In this document: positions 1 to 7,052 of the stretch, piece after piece
Layout: each line of letters starts with the position of its first letter
How positions within the stretch are numbered: the first letter of the stretch is position 1
From: Methanobacteriaceae archaeon
Lineage (GTDB): Archaea > Methanobacteriota > Methanobacteria > Methanobacteriales > Methanobacteriaceae
Assembly: GCA_030693105.1 (NCBI GenBank)
Contig: JAUYBK010000052.1
Location: 1-11,925, forward strand
Length of the DNA stretch: 11,925 bases
Direction: 5' to 3'
The notes under the pieces: generated by a model
Told to the model about the DNA's origin: nothing
The model's input: the letters and a program-made list of their open reading frames with translations, nothing else
The model's database searches: none
Position numbers and translations under genes: made by a program

Positions 1-45
1 ACTACTTAAATTCATTTTAACATTGTTTAATACTTCCCTTACTTG

Positions 46-101
46 TTTCTACTGTAGAAAATAATTCGGTTATAGCCATTAATTTTATTCTACTGTAGAA
101 T
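46..101. promoter_or_regulatory. Tandem palindromic operator-like sites (two copies)
   Basis: The 13-mer TTCTACTGTAGAA occurs twice, at 47-59 and 88-100. Each is a palindrome with one central base; the first extends to 15 bp (46-60) and the second to 15 bp (87-101) with different flanking pairs. The centres are 41 bp apart, close to four helical turns, which suits a dimeric regulator binding the same DNA face. The sites lie downstream of the mmp12 stop, so the controlled gene is probably outside the window on the left. A minus-strand TATA-like box (TATTATAAAT, 130-139) would put a start near 108, with both sites just downstream, a repressor position. I cannot match the palindrome to a named archaeal regulator. 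Confidence 0.55.
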
Positions 102-129
102 TATGAGTCATTTTTAAACGGCCTAAACG

Positions 130-139
130 ATTTATAATA
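130..139 (-). promoter_or_regulatory. Possible TATA box for a leftward gene outside the window
   Basis: The minus strand reads TATTATAAAT, a fair archaeal TATA-like match, 30-40 bp before the first of the two palindromes. The region is very AT-rich, so TATA-like strings are expected by chance. The call rests on the combination with the palindromes, and no downstream gene is visible here. Confidence 0.3.
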
Positions 140-162
140 CTTAAATAAATCTTTAAACATTA

Positions 163-180
163 ATTAAAATATTAAAAAAG
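163..180 (-). terminator. Oligo-T terminator after mmp12
   Basis: Reading leftward from the mmp12 stop, the minus strand has CTTTTTTAATATTTTAATT, a T6 run followed by T4 within 15-32 nt of the stop codon. Archaeal RNA polymerase commonly terminates at such U-rich tracts without a hairpin, and none is visible here. Confidence 0.5.
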
Positions 181-194
181 CAAATAATTTACAA

Positions 195-1193
195 TCAGTC
201 TCTCAAAACCTTTATACCCAGAATATCATTTTTGCCTAGAAATAGGTCCCTTGCGATCTGGGCACTACCTAATGATCCGGAAGTAGGTGGTAGAAGAACA
301 GTTTTTCCGAAGTCTTTTAGTTCCTCTTTTAATCTACCGTAGAAATCAAAGGGTTCCTGCATAGACCCCAACGAACCCGTTAGTACCACGCCTTCTATTT
401 TCTTCCGGGCAATCCCGGCCAGGCCCCATATTTCCATCACTATGGTCATTAGCATGGTCTCCAGGGCCAGCTCCGCCTGGCGGTCGCCGTACTGATACCG
501 TTCTATTAGAACCTCTTTAGCCCGGGTTATCTTTTCATCCAAAACAGCCACTTTCACCGCTCCCGCATTTGAAAAGCACTGGTTAGCGGTTTTTAGTCCG
601 TTATCAATGTCCCGAATCATTTCCAGGTCTAGAGGTCCGTGAATGATTCCCATGGCTCCGATGCAGGCATCCATGGCTCCCCTGATCTTCCCATCCTCCA
701 GGAGCATGGTCACGGTGTTGGAGCTGATGTCGGCCACTATGAAATTATTAAACCCCGTTTCCAAGTAGGCGTTGTAACAGATACTAACCTTTTCCGAACT
801 GGCTTGATGAGAATAAGCCGCTCTAAAACGGGGGTCCAGGGAAGCGCTGTCTTTATGCAGTCCCGGAATCAGTACCGTGGGAATGCCCGACTTTTCTATC
901 TCATCGTAAACAGCGGTACCGCCACCAGTAACTTTACCCGCGCCGGCCAGGGATAAGATTCCACGATCTTTAACCTTTTTTAGGGGGCTTATGTGGGATA
1001 TTCCATCGCCCATAGCGTAGGTGATGGCCATCAAGTCAATATCGTGAAGATCAACCTTACTAGAAAGTTCAACTATGGCGGAAACTTTTCCCCGGGAGAG
1101 TTCGTCCCTACCAATTTTAAAATGCACGGGTTCTTGGTATAATATGGTGAAAGAAACACCAGTAGTACCGTGATCCATCCCTACAAAGACCAT
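195..1193 (-). CDS. Methanogenesis marker protein 12 (Mmp12-like, ASKHA-type fold)
   Basis: A 332-residue protein recognised as the methanogenesis marker 12 family, which is largely confined to methanogens and has no established biochemical role. Several motifs suggest an acetate-kinase/Hsp70/actin (ASKHA) type nucleotide-binding fold: GMDHGTTG at residues 5-12 (phosphate-1 like), DISSNT at 155-160 (phosphate-2 like) and VLTGSLGSM near 270-278 (adenosine-motif like). A small-molecule kinase is therefore conceivable but not shown. The frame is open up to 1247, but the ATG at 1193 is preferred: it follows an AAGGGGG ribosome binding site at 7-nt spacing, its product begins with the conserved first strand, and the longer version would overlap ilvC. 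It lies 43 nt after ilvC on the same strand, with a T8 tract in between, so co-transcription is possible but uncertain. Confidence 0.8.
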   Translation of the reverse strand: MVFVGMDHGTTGVSFTILYQEPVHFKIGRDELSRGKVSAIVELSSKVDLHDIDLMAITYAMGDGISHISPLKKVKDRGILSLAGAGKVTGGGTAVYDEIEKSGIPTVLIPGLHKDSASLDPRFRAAYSHQASSEKVSICYNAYLETGFNNFIVADISSNTVTMLLEDGKIRGAMDACIGAMGIIHGPLDLEMIRDIDNGLKTANQCFSNAGAVKVAVLDEKITRAKEVLIERYQYGDRQAELALETMLMTIVMEIWGLAGIARKKIEGVVLTGSLGSMQEPFDFYGRLKEELKDFGKTVLLPPTSGSLGSAQIARDLFLGKNDILGIKVLRD

Positions 1194-1214
1194 GGATAGC
1201 CCCCTTAAATATTT

Positions 1215-1227
1215 AAAATAAAAAAAA
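1215..1227 (-). terminator. Oligo-T tract between ilvC and mmp12
   Basis: The minus strand has eight consecutive T (1220-1227) starting 9 nt after the ilvC stop, followed by ATTTT. This could end a share of ilvC transcripts before mmp12. The perfect 12-bp palindrome TTAAATATTTAA at 1205-1216 follows immediately and is TATA-like, so mmp12 may also have its own weak start. Confidence 0.4.
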
Positions 1228-1236
1228 GATGAGAAG

Positions 1237-2223
1237 TTATTTCTCAAGTCCGCATAGTTTTCTCAGTTTGCGACCTTCCTTCTCGATTTGTAAATCATTT
1301 TCCAGGGCACGTAGACGGTTAAGTTGTGGTGCACCGGCCTGGTTTTCCAGAGCCCATTCTTTGGTAAATTTACCGGTCTGTATCTCTTTGAGGACTTTCT
1401 TCATTTCTGCACGGGTTTGATCAGTTATTAATCGCTGCCGACGAGATAATCCTCCAAATTCAGCAGTGTTACTAACGTCGTGCCACATTCCAGCGAACCC
1501 TTTTTGGTAGATCAAGTCCACGATGAGTTTAAGCTCGTGACAGGTCTCAAAGTAAGCCAGCTCCGGCTGATAACCGGCTTCCACCAGGGTGCTAAAACCG
1601 GCTTTTATGAGTTCGGTTACTCCCCCACAGAGAACGGCTTGCTCCCCAAACAGGTCAGTCTCAGTCTCTTCTTTGAAAGTCGTTTCCAAAACACCAGCGC
1701 GGGTTAAACCACTCCCTCTCCCCATGGCCAGTGCTATTTCCAGTGCATCTCCAGTGAAATCCTGTTCCACTGCTACTAATCCTGGAACTCCAAAGCCGTC
1801 CACGTATTGCTGTCTTACCGTGGCACCAGGGCCTTTAGGAGCAATCATGGCAACGTTAACATTTTTTGGAGGTTTAATGTATTGAAAGTGGATGTTGTAT
1901 CCGTGGGAGAAAGATAGGGTGTTACCTTCTTCTAGGCCTGCTTTAATTGATTCTTCGTAGACTTGGGCCTGGATTTCGTCAGGTATGAGTATGTGAATGA
2001 TGTCTGCTTTTTGGGCAGCATCTTCAACGGTCATAACATTTAGACCATCTTTTTTGGCAATATTCCATGAGCTTCCACCCTCTCTTAGGCCTACAACAAC
2101 GTTTAATCCACTTTCAGCCATGTTCCTGGCCTGGGCCATACCTTGACTCCCGTAACCGATGACAGCCACGGTTTTATCCTTTAAAATATCCGTATTTACG
2201 TCTTTTTCATAGTAAATTTTCAT
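1237..2223 (-). CDS. ilvC: Ketol-acid reductoisomerase (class I)
   Basis: It converts 2-acetolactate or 2-aceto-2-hydroxybutyrate to the dihydroxy-acid using NAD(P)H and Mg2+, the second common step to valine, leucine and isoleucine. The 328 residues match the short class I form. The Rossmann motif GYGSQG is at 23-28 and the active-site His at 107 (SHGYN). The metal ligands are all in place: Asp190 and Glu194 (DLFGE), Glu226 and Glu230 (FETCHE), with Ser251 for substrate. The cofactor loop reads LREGGSSW (46-53): Arg47 and Ser52 are present, but position 50, often Ser contacting the NADPH 2'-phosphate, is Gly. The ATG at 2223 follows a GAGG site at 8-nt spacing. Its 172-bp upstream gap looks like a separate promoter, so it may be expressed apart from ilvBN. 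Confidence 0.96.
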   Translation of the reverse strand: MKIYYEKDVNTDILKDKTVAVIGYGSQGMAQARNMAESGLNVVVGLREGGSSWNIAKKDGLNVMTVEDAAQKADIIHILIPDEIQAQVYEESIKAGLEEGNTLSFSHGYNIHFQYIKPPKNVNVAMIAPKGPGATVRQQYVDGFGVPGLVAVEQDFTGDALEIALAMGRGSGLTRAGVLETTFKEETETDLFGEQAVLCGGVTELIKAGFSTLVEAGYQPELAYFETCHELKLIVDLIYQKGFAGMWHDVSNTAEFGGLSRRQRLITDQTRAEMKKVLKEIQTGKFTKEWALENQAGAPQLNRLRALENDLQIEKEGRKLRKLCGLEK

Positions 2224-2289
2224 ATGAATCGCCTCTATTTAATTGCGAACTAATAATTAGAAGTATAAAATCAAATCTTCAACGTCTAG

Positions 2290-2336
2290 TAGTTAATGTA
2301 ATTTTACTAATATAATTTTCCTCATTTTTTTAAATT
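2290..2336 (-). promoter_or_regulatory. ilvC promoter with composite element shared with ilvD
   Basis: On the minus strand an A/T box (AATTTAAAAAAA, about 2325-2336) is followed directly by ATGAGGAAAATT, then ATA, then TTAGTAAAATT, five unmatched bases and AACTA (2325 down to 2290). The ilvD promoter carries the same succession of blocks without the ATA. The position just downstream of the TATA-like box would overlap the transcription start, as expected of a repressor site. If transcription starts here, the ilvC leader is about 70-90 nt; I see no convincing riboswitch fold in it. Confidence 0.4.
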
Positions 2337-2352
2337 CCTAGTCGGGATTATT

Positions 2353-2362
2353 CTAAAAAATA
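2353..2362 (-). terminator. Oligo-T tract after ilvN
   Basis: The minus strand reads ATATTTTTTAG about 35 nt after the ilvN stop. The T6 run is consistent with archaeal termination and supports separating ilvBN from ilvC. No stem is visible. Confidence 0.35.
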
Positions 2363-2395
2363 TGATAATAACTACCTAAAATAGATTTCAACCTA

Positions 2396-2896
2396 TTAAA
2401 TAGTTTTTGAACCTCTTGAAATGGCAGTAGGGCCGGTTCTAACAATTTTTTGAATTCCAAAGCTTTGCAGAAGGTCTATGAGAGCGTCGATCTTATCCGG
2501 GGTACCGGTAATTTCGATGGTGAGGCTATAGGGACTGACATCAATTATTCTACCCCGGAATATGTTCGCGTACTGTATTATTTCTGAACGGGACTTTTCA
2601 TTGGGAGCGTGGGTTTTAATCAGGCAAAGCTCCCGCAAAACAGTACTTTGAGGGTCCAGGTCCCTGACTTTAATGACTTCGATAATTTTATTCAACTGTT
2701 TAGTAATCTGTTCTAAGACCTTTTCGTCTCCCCGGGATATGATGGTCATCCGGGCCATTCCATTTTTTTCAGACGGTCCTACTGTTATGGAGTCGATGTT
2801 AAATCCTCTTCGAGTGAAAAGGCCTGATACGCGTTGTAAAACTCCGGGGCGGTGTTGTACCACTGCTGTTATAATGTGGCTTCTTTGTTCACTCAT
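2396..2896 (-). CDS. ilvN: Acetolactate synthase small (regulatory) subunit
   Basis: The 166-residue regulatory subunit of acetohydroxyacid synthase stimulates the IlvB catalytic subunit and normally confers feedback inhibition by valine. Residues about 7-80 form an ACT domain (IITAVVQHRPGVLQRVSGLF); the remainder is the usual C-terminal domain. Gly18 and Asn33 keep the 15-residue spacing of the valine-site Gly14/Asn29 of E. coli IlvH, so valine feedback is likely retained. The open frame runs up to 2977, but the ATG at 2896 fits family length and has an AGGGGTG ribosome binding site at 6-nt spacing inside the end of ilvB. The ilvB stop and this start are separated by a single base (TAA-A-ATG), indicating translational coupling and one ilvBN transcript. 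Confidence 0.95.
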   Translation of the reverse strand: MSEQRSHIITAVVQHRPGVLQRVSGLFTRRGFNIDSITVGPSEKNGMARMTIISRGDEKVLEQITKQLNKIIEVIKVRDLDPQSTVLRELCLIKTHAPNEKSRSEIIQYANIFRGRIIDVSPYSLTIEITGTPDKIDALIDLLQSFGIQKIVRTGPTAISRGSKTI

Positions 2897-2897
2897 T

Positions 2898-4631
2898 TTA
2901 GTCACCCCTTTTCTCTGGGGCCGCTTCTCGATAAGGTATTTCACCGGGAACTTCTCTTTCAACCTTGTATTCTCCAATCATCTCGGTTAAACCGCAGCCC
3001 GGAGGTACCATGGGCAGGTTCTCGTGGGGGTCGATTATAATATCTATCAAACTGGGTTCACCCGATTTAATAGCGTCATTGAGAGTTTCTTTCACCTCTC
3101 CTGGTTTTTCAGCCCGGTAAGCGTTGACTCCGAAGGCTTCTGCAAGTTTAACAAAGTCGGGAACTTCGCCTAGTCGGGTGTGGGATATGCGTTCCTCGTA
3201 GAAGAGTTTTTGCCATTGGGCAACCATTCCCAAGTAGCGGTTGTCCAGAACGCAGACTACCACCGGTATGTCGTACTCTCTAACGGTGGCCAGGTCCTGA
3301 CAGACCATTAAAAATCCACCATCTCCACAAACAGCCACCACATCCTCTTCAGGCAGGGCTACTTTGGCCCCCATTGCTGCTGGGAATCCAAAACCCATGG
3401 TTCCCAGCCCTCCCGATGATATAAACTTTCGGGGAATTCTGGAAGTGAAATAATGGGCCATCCACATCTGGTTCTGCCCCACGTCAGTGGTGAGTATGGT
3501 GTCGTCATTAACAGTTTCTGATATTTCTTTTATAACCTGCTGGGGTTTTAGTGGGAAGTCGTCAAATGTTAAACGGGGCATACAACTACTGCGGAACTCT
3601 TTCACGTGCGCAACCCATTTTTTAGTTCTTTCCCGGTTATTTTTAATCTCCTTAATCAAGTGTACCAGGATAGTCTTTGCGTCGCCTACTAATGGAAGGT
3701 CCACATCTACATTTTTACCAATCTCTGCCGGGTCAACGTCAATATGGACTATCTGGGCATTCGGGGCAAATTTTGTCACATCACCCGTAGTCCGGTCTGA
3801 GAAACGACAGCCAATTGCAATTAAACAATCACAATCGTCTATCAGGAAGTTTGCAACTTTACGACCGTGCATACCTAACATTCCCAGAGATAGGGGATGG
3901 TCCTCCGGGAAAGACCCCTTACCCATGAGAGTGGTGGTGACCGGAGCTCCGATAAGTTCTGAAAATTTCCCAAGTTCGGGAGAAGAGCCAGAAATAATAA
4001 CTCCCCCTCCAGCAAGTATAACTGGCTTTTTAGCTTTGATAATTACATCAGCAGCTCTTTTAATCTGACGAGGGTTGCCTTTACGGGTGGGCCGATAACC
4101 AGGCAGTTCAATCTCCACCGTTTCCGGATATTCGAACTCTGCTTCCTGAACGTCTTTGGGAAGGTCCAGAACCACTGGGCCCGGGCGTCCTGTGGAGGCA
4201 ATGTAAAATGCTGATTTCATCATGGGGGGTATTTCTGCCGGATCCATAGCTTGGAAGCTGTGTTTGGTTATGGGCATGGTAATTCCCAGGGTGTCTACTT
4301 CCTGGAATGCATCGTTACCAATTAAGTGGGTGGCTACCTGTCCGGCCAGAGCTACCACTGGGGAAGAATCCATGTAAGCCGTGGCTATACCCGTGGTGAG
4401 ATTGGTGGCCCCTGGACCTGAAGTTCCTATACAGACTCCGACCTTACCGGATGCTCGGGCAAATCCGTCTGCAGCATGTGCAGCGCACTGTTCGTGCCTC
4501 ACCAGGATATGTCTTAAGTCTGAATCGTATATTTCGTCGTATAAAGGGAGTAGAACTCCTCCGGGGTACCCGAAGACAACGTCCACCCCCTGGTCAGCAA
4601 GTGATTGGATTATTGCTTTACTGCCCTTCAT
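2898..4631 (-). CDS. ilvB: Acetolactate synthase large (catalytic) subunit
   Basis: A ThDP-, FAD- and Mg-dependent enzyme that condenses two pyruvates, or pyruvate with 2-oxobutyrate, in the first common step of branched-chain amino acid synthesis. The 577 residues match family length. The N-terminal pyrimidine-binding domain has the catalytic Glu47 (VRHEQ) and SGPGATN at 71-77. The central FAD domain has RFSDR at 276-280. The C-terminal ThDP domain has GDGG at 436-439 and the paired residues Asp463-Asn464 (LDNRYLGMVAQWQ), where many homologues have Asn-Asn. The ATG at 4631 follows an AGGTG site with a 5-nt spacer. It is the first gene of ilvB-ilvN and is transcribed divergently from purD. 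Confidence 0.97.
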   Translation of the reverse strand: MKGSKAIIQSLADQGVDVVFGYPGGVLLPLYDEIYDSDLRHILVRHEQCAAHAADGFARASGKVGVCIGTSGPGATNLTTGIATAYMDSSPVVALAGQVATHLIGNDAFQEVDTLGITMPITKHSFQAMDPAEIPPMMKSAFYIASTGRPGPVVLDLPKDVQEAEFEYPETVEIELPGYRPTRKGNPRQIKRAADVIIKAKKPVILAGGGVIISGSSPELGKFSELIGAPVTTTLMGKGSFPEDHPLSLGMLGMHGRKVANFLIDDCDCLIAIGCRFSDRTTGDVTKFAPNAQIVHIDVDPAEIGKNVDVDLPLVGDAKTILVHLIKEIKNNRERTKKWVAHVKEFRSSCMPRLTFDDFPLKPQQVIKEISETVNDDTILTTDVGQNQMWMAHYFTSRIPRKFISSGGLGTMGFGFPAAMGAKVALPEEDVVAVCGDGGFLMVCQDLATVREYDIPVVVCVLDNRYLGMVAQWQKLFYEERISHTRLGEVPDFVKLAEAFGVNAYRAEKPGEVKETLNDAIKSGEPSLIDIIIDPHENLPMVPPGCGLTEMIGEYKVEREVPGEIPYREAAPEKRGD

Positions 4632-4648
4632 AAAAACACCTTAACCTA

Positions 4649-4677
4649 TACTAAACATTATAATATCTTACTCATAA
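4649..4677 (-). promoter_or_regulatory. Putative ilvB promoter region with an ilv-like motif
   Basis: The minus strand has ATGAGTAAGAT (4675-4665) and, further on, TTAGTA (4654-4649), the same two half-blocks in the same order as in the ilvC and ilvD promoters but 21 bases apart (start to start) instead of 15 or 12. A TATA-like ATATTATAATG lies between them. The layout relative to the TATA box differs from ilvC/ilvD, so this third copy is weaker. Confidence 0.3.
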
Positions 4678-4731
4678 AGACTTATTCTTCACTTCACTTT
4701 AATACTTTGGATGTTACTGTCAAGGCCATCC

Positions 4732-4772
4732 ATTTTTTATAAGATTATGAATTTATAGATGCACTAGGAGGG
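4732..4772 (+). promoter_or_regulatory. purD promoter and ribosome binding site
   Basis: A TATA-like TTTTTTATAAG (4733-4743) precedes a strong AGGAGGG ribosome binding site (4766-4772) with a 7-nt spacer to the purD ATG. Initiation about 25 bp after the box would leave a leader of only about 15-20 nt. The rest of the 148-bp gap (4632-4779) is shared with the divergent ilvB promoter and shows nothing else distinct. Confidence 0.4.
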
Positions 4773-4779
4773 TTAGTTT

Positions 4780-6096
4780 ATGAAGATTTTAGTAGTGGGA
4801 ACCGGTGCCAGAGAACACGCCATTTGTCAGGCCATTTCCCCGGACGCTGAGCTCTTTTCATTTATGAGTAACCAGAACCCGGGTATTGCTAAGTTAGCTA
4901 AAGAGTTTAAGATTGGAAGCGAAATGGATTTAGATGCTGTTAAAATGCAGGCAATATCTTGGGGGGTTGACCTGGCCATAATAGGTCCAGAATCTCCCCT
5001 GGAAAAGGGAATCGTAGACACTCTCCAGGAAGCAGGAATTTCTTGTGTGGGGCCTACCCAGCAAGCGGCCCGCATCGAGACGGATAAGGCTTTTATGCGA
5101 AAACTCTTTGTTGACTACAAAATAAGTGGATCAATAGCTTACGGTGTTTTTCAAGACTCGGAAGAAGCTGGAAATTTCATTGACCATTTTGAAAAAGACA
5201 TGGTTGTGAAACCGGTAGGTCTAACTGGTGGAAAAGGCGTTAAAATAGTAGGAGAACACCTTGCAGACGGTGAAGATGCAAAAAAATACGTCAAACAAAT
5301 TATTGACAATAAAATAGGCGGTCATGCCAGCGTAGTACTGGAAGAACGCTTAGTGGGAGAAGAGTTCACAATCCAGGCCCTGGTAGATGGGGATCATTTG
5401 ATAGCCATGCCAGCTGCTCAGGACCATCCCCACGCTTACGAAGGTGACCAGGGCCCTATAACTGGTGGAATGGGATCATATTCTGATAAAAACGGATTAT
5501 TACCTTTTTTAGATGAAAAAACATATCAAAACTCAGTTAAGATAATGGAAGAAACTGTGAGCGCCGTGAAAAAAGAAGTAGGCCCTTACCAGGGGGTTCT
5601 CTACGGCCAGTTCATGCTCTGCCCGGAAGGCCCCAAGTTGGTGGAATACAACGCTAGATTCGGAGATCCCGAAGCAATGAACGTTCTTCCTCTTTTAAAA
5701 ACCAGTTTTGTCGACTTATGTCAGCAAGTAGTGGATGGAAATCTTAAAAAAGCCGAATTCGAGTCTAAAGCCACGGTGTGCAAATATCTGGTGCCCAATG
5801 GCTACCCTGATAGTGGTGCTGCCAATCAGATCATCAAAGTAAACGAGGAGAAAATAAAAGCAGAGGGGGCTTTTGTCTACTACGCTGCTGTGAACCAGAA
5901 GGATGGTAACATATACACCTCTGCATCAAGAGCACTGGCCCTATCAGCATTTGGAGACAGTATTCAAGAGGCAGAAGAGATTTGTGAAAAGGCCACCCAC
6001 CACGTGGAAGGAGACCTCTACCACCGCCGTGATGTAGGAACCAATGAACTAATCCAGAAACGAATAGATCACATGAAAGATTTATTGGCCAATTAG
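4780..6096 (+). CDS. purD: Phosphoribosylamine-glycine ligase (GAR synthetase)
   Basis: It catalyses ATP-dependent ligation of glycine to 5-phosphoribosylamine, the second step of de novo purine synthesis, in the cytoplasm. The 438 residues match a monofunctional PurD with no PurM or PurN fusion. The N-terminal domain begins with MKILVVGTGAREHA. The ATP-grasp region includes VVKPVGLTGGKGV (142-154), EGDQGPITGGMGSY (221-234) and the signature NARFGDPE (291-298) carrying metal and ATP ligands. The C-terminal lobe follows to residue 438. The start is fixed by the AGGAGGG site. argF begins 34 nt after the stop on the same strand, so the two may be co-transcribed, although purine and arginine synthesis share no step here. 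Confidence 0.97.
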   Translation: MKILVVGTGAREHAICQAISPDAELFSFMSNQNPGIAKLAKEFKIGSEMDLDAVKMQAISWGVDLAIIGPESPLEKGIVDTLQEAGISCVGPTQQAARIETDKAFMRKLFVDYKISGSIAYGVFQDSEEAGNFIDHFEKDMVVKPVGLTGGKGVKIVGEHLADGEDAKKYVKQIIDNKIGGHASVVLEERLVGEEFTIQALVDGDHLIAMPAAQDHPHAYEGDQGPITGGMGSYSDKNGLLPFLDEKTYQNSVKIMEETVSAVKKEVGPYQGVLYGQFMLCPEGPKLVEYNARFGDPEAMNVLPLLKTSFVDLCQQVVDGNLKKAEFESKATVCKYLVPNGYPDSGAANQIIKVNEEKIKAEGAFVYYAAVNQKDGNIYTSASRALALSAFGDSIQEAEEICEKATHHVEGDLYHRRDVGTNELIQKRIDHMKDLLAN

Positions 6097-6130
6097 TCTC
6101 ATTTAAATAAAAGAATGGAGATGAATCACA

Positions 6131-7036
6131 ATGAAACACGTTTTATCCGTCCTTGATGTCAGGGACGAAATCATGGATATCATGGAACAAGCTGGGATAT
6201 TTAAGGCCGGTTACGGCGAGGGTGAACCACTCAAAGGGAAAACTCTGGCCATGATTTTTGAAAAAGCATCTACCCGGACTCGAGTCTCCTTTGAAGTTGC
6301 TATGTACCAGTTAGGCGGTAGTCCATTGTATTTATCTGCTTCTGATCTGCAACTGGGTCGTGGGGAGATAATTGAAGACACAGCCCGGGCCATGACTCGC
6401 TACGTCGATGGGGTAATGATTAGGGCCCGCGAACATGACGACGTGGTCAAATTCTCCCAGTACTCTAATGTCCCTGTTATAAATGGATTAACCAATCTGG
6501 AACACCCCTGCCAGGCGTTAACCGATATTTTCACCATTATGGAACGTAAAGAAACCCTGGACCTTAAGATGGTCTTTGTGGGGGACGGTAACAACGTGGC
6601 CAACTCCCTGCTACTGGCCACGGCACTGGTGGGAATGGACTTCACGGTGGCCTGTCCACCGGGATACGAACCTGATTCTTATATCCTAAAAGAAGCTCAA
6701 AAAATTGCTAAAAAAACCGGATCCCATCTAGAAGTAACTATCGCCGTTAAAGAAGCAGTAAAAGATGCGAATGTTCTATACACCGATGTTTGGGTCAGTA
6801 TGGGGGATGAAGCAGAAGAAAAAAAACGTTTAAAGGATCTGAAGGAATACCAGCTCAACTCCGAACTCCTTAAACTGGCAGATGCGGAGGCTATGGTTTT
6901 GCACTGTTTGCCCGCTATCCGGGACCAGGAGATCACGGAGGAAGTTCTCAACGGGCCCCAATCTGCTGTCTGGGACCAGGCCGAGAACCGTTTGCACGTG
7001 CAGAAGGCCCTACTTTATCTTTTGCTTAAAAATTGA
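6131..7036 (+). CDS. argF: Ornithine carbamoyltransferase
   Basis: It transfers the carbamoyl group from carbamoyl phosphate to ornithine to give citrulline in arginine synthesis; OTCases usually act as cytoplasmic trimers. The 301 residues are typical. The carbamoyl-phosphate loop STRTR is at 47-51, with HPCQ at 125-128. The ornithine-binding segment DVWVSMG (219-225) marks it as ornithine- rather than aspartate-specific, and HCLP at 258-261 holds the catalytic Cys. The segment after HCLP reads AIRDQE, where many homologues have AHRGEE. The ATG at 6131 follows a GGAGATGA site at 6117-6124. It is probably an anabolic enzyme, since no arginine deiminase or carbamate kinase lies nearby. It ends in a gap convergent with the tetR gene. 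Confidence 0.96.
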   Translation: MKHVLSVLDVRDEIMDIMEQAGIFKAGYGEGEPLKGKTLAMIFEKASTRTRVSFEVAMYQLGGSPLYLSASDLQLGRGEIIEDTARAMTRYVDGVMIRAREHDDVVKFSQYSNVPVINGLTNLEHPCQALTDIFTIMERKETLDLKMVFVGDGNNVANSLLLATALVGMDFTVACPPGYEPDSYILKEAQKIAKKTGSHLEVTIAVKEAVKDANVLYTDVWVSMGDEAEEKKRLKDLKEYQLNSELLKLADAEAMVLHCLPAIRDQEITEEVLNGPQSAVWDQAENRLHVQKALLYLLLKN

Positions 7037-7052
7037 AACAAATTTTATAATG

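Noticed and set aside
333..343. TCTACCGTAGA inside mmp12 as a third operator
   Set aside because: It is shorter than the two edge sites, has a different centre and lies in coding sequence; mentioned in the finding but not called as a feature.
639..956. Plus-strand open frame within mmp12
   Set aside because: It is entirely antisense to a well-supported gene and shows no recognisable domain.
1194..1247. Longer N-terminus for the mmp12 protein (18 extra residues)
   Set aside because: It would overlap the end of ilvC and adds a non-conserved stretch; the ATG at 1193 has a clear AAGGGGG site and begins with the family's first strand.
2224..2289. Riboswitch or attenuator in the ilvC leader
   Set aside because: The leader is AT-rich without stable stems, no leader peptide rich in Val, Leu or Ile is evident, and T-box control is not expected in archaea.
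2897..2977. Longer N-terminus for ilvN (27 extra residues)
   Set aside because: It would overlap the ilvB C-terminus by 80 bp and does not resemble the family; the ATG at 2896 has a good ribosome binding site and gives the normal length.
3487..4068. Open frame of 193 codons antisense to ilvB
   Set aside because: It lies wholly within ilvB, the product is low-complexity and matches no family I know, and it has no ribosome binding site. It is a shadow of the ilvB codons, like the other long antisense frames in the window.
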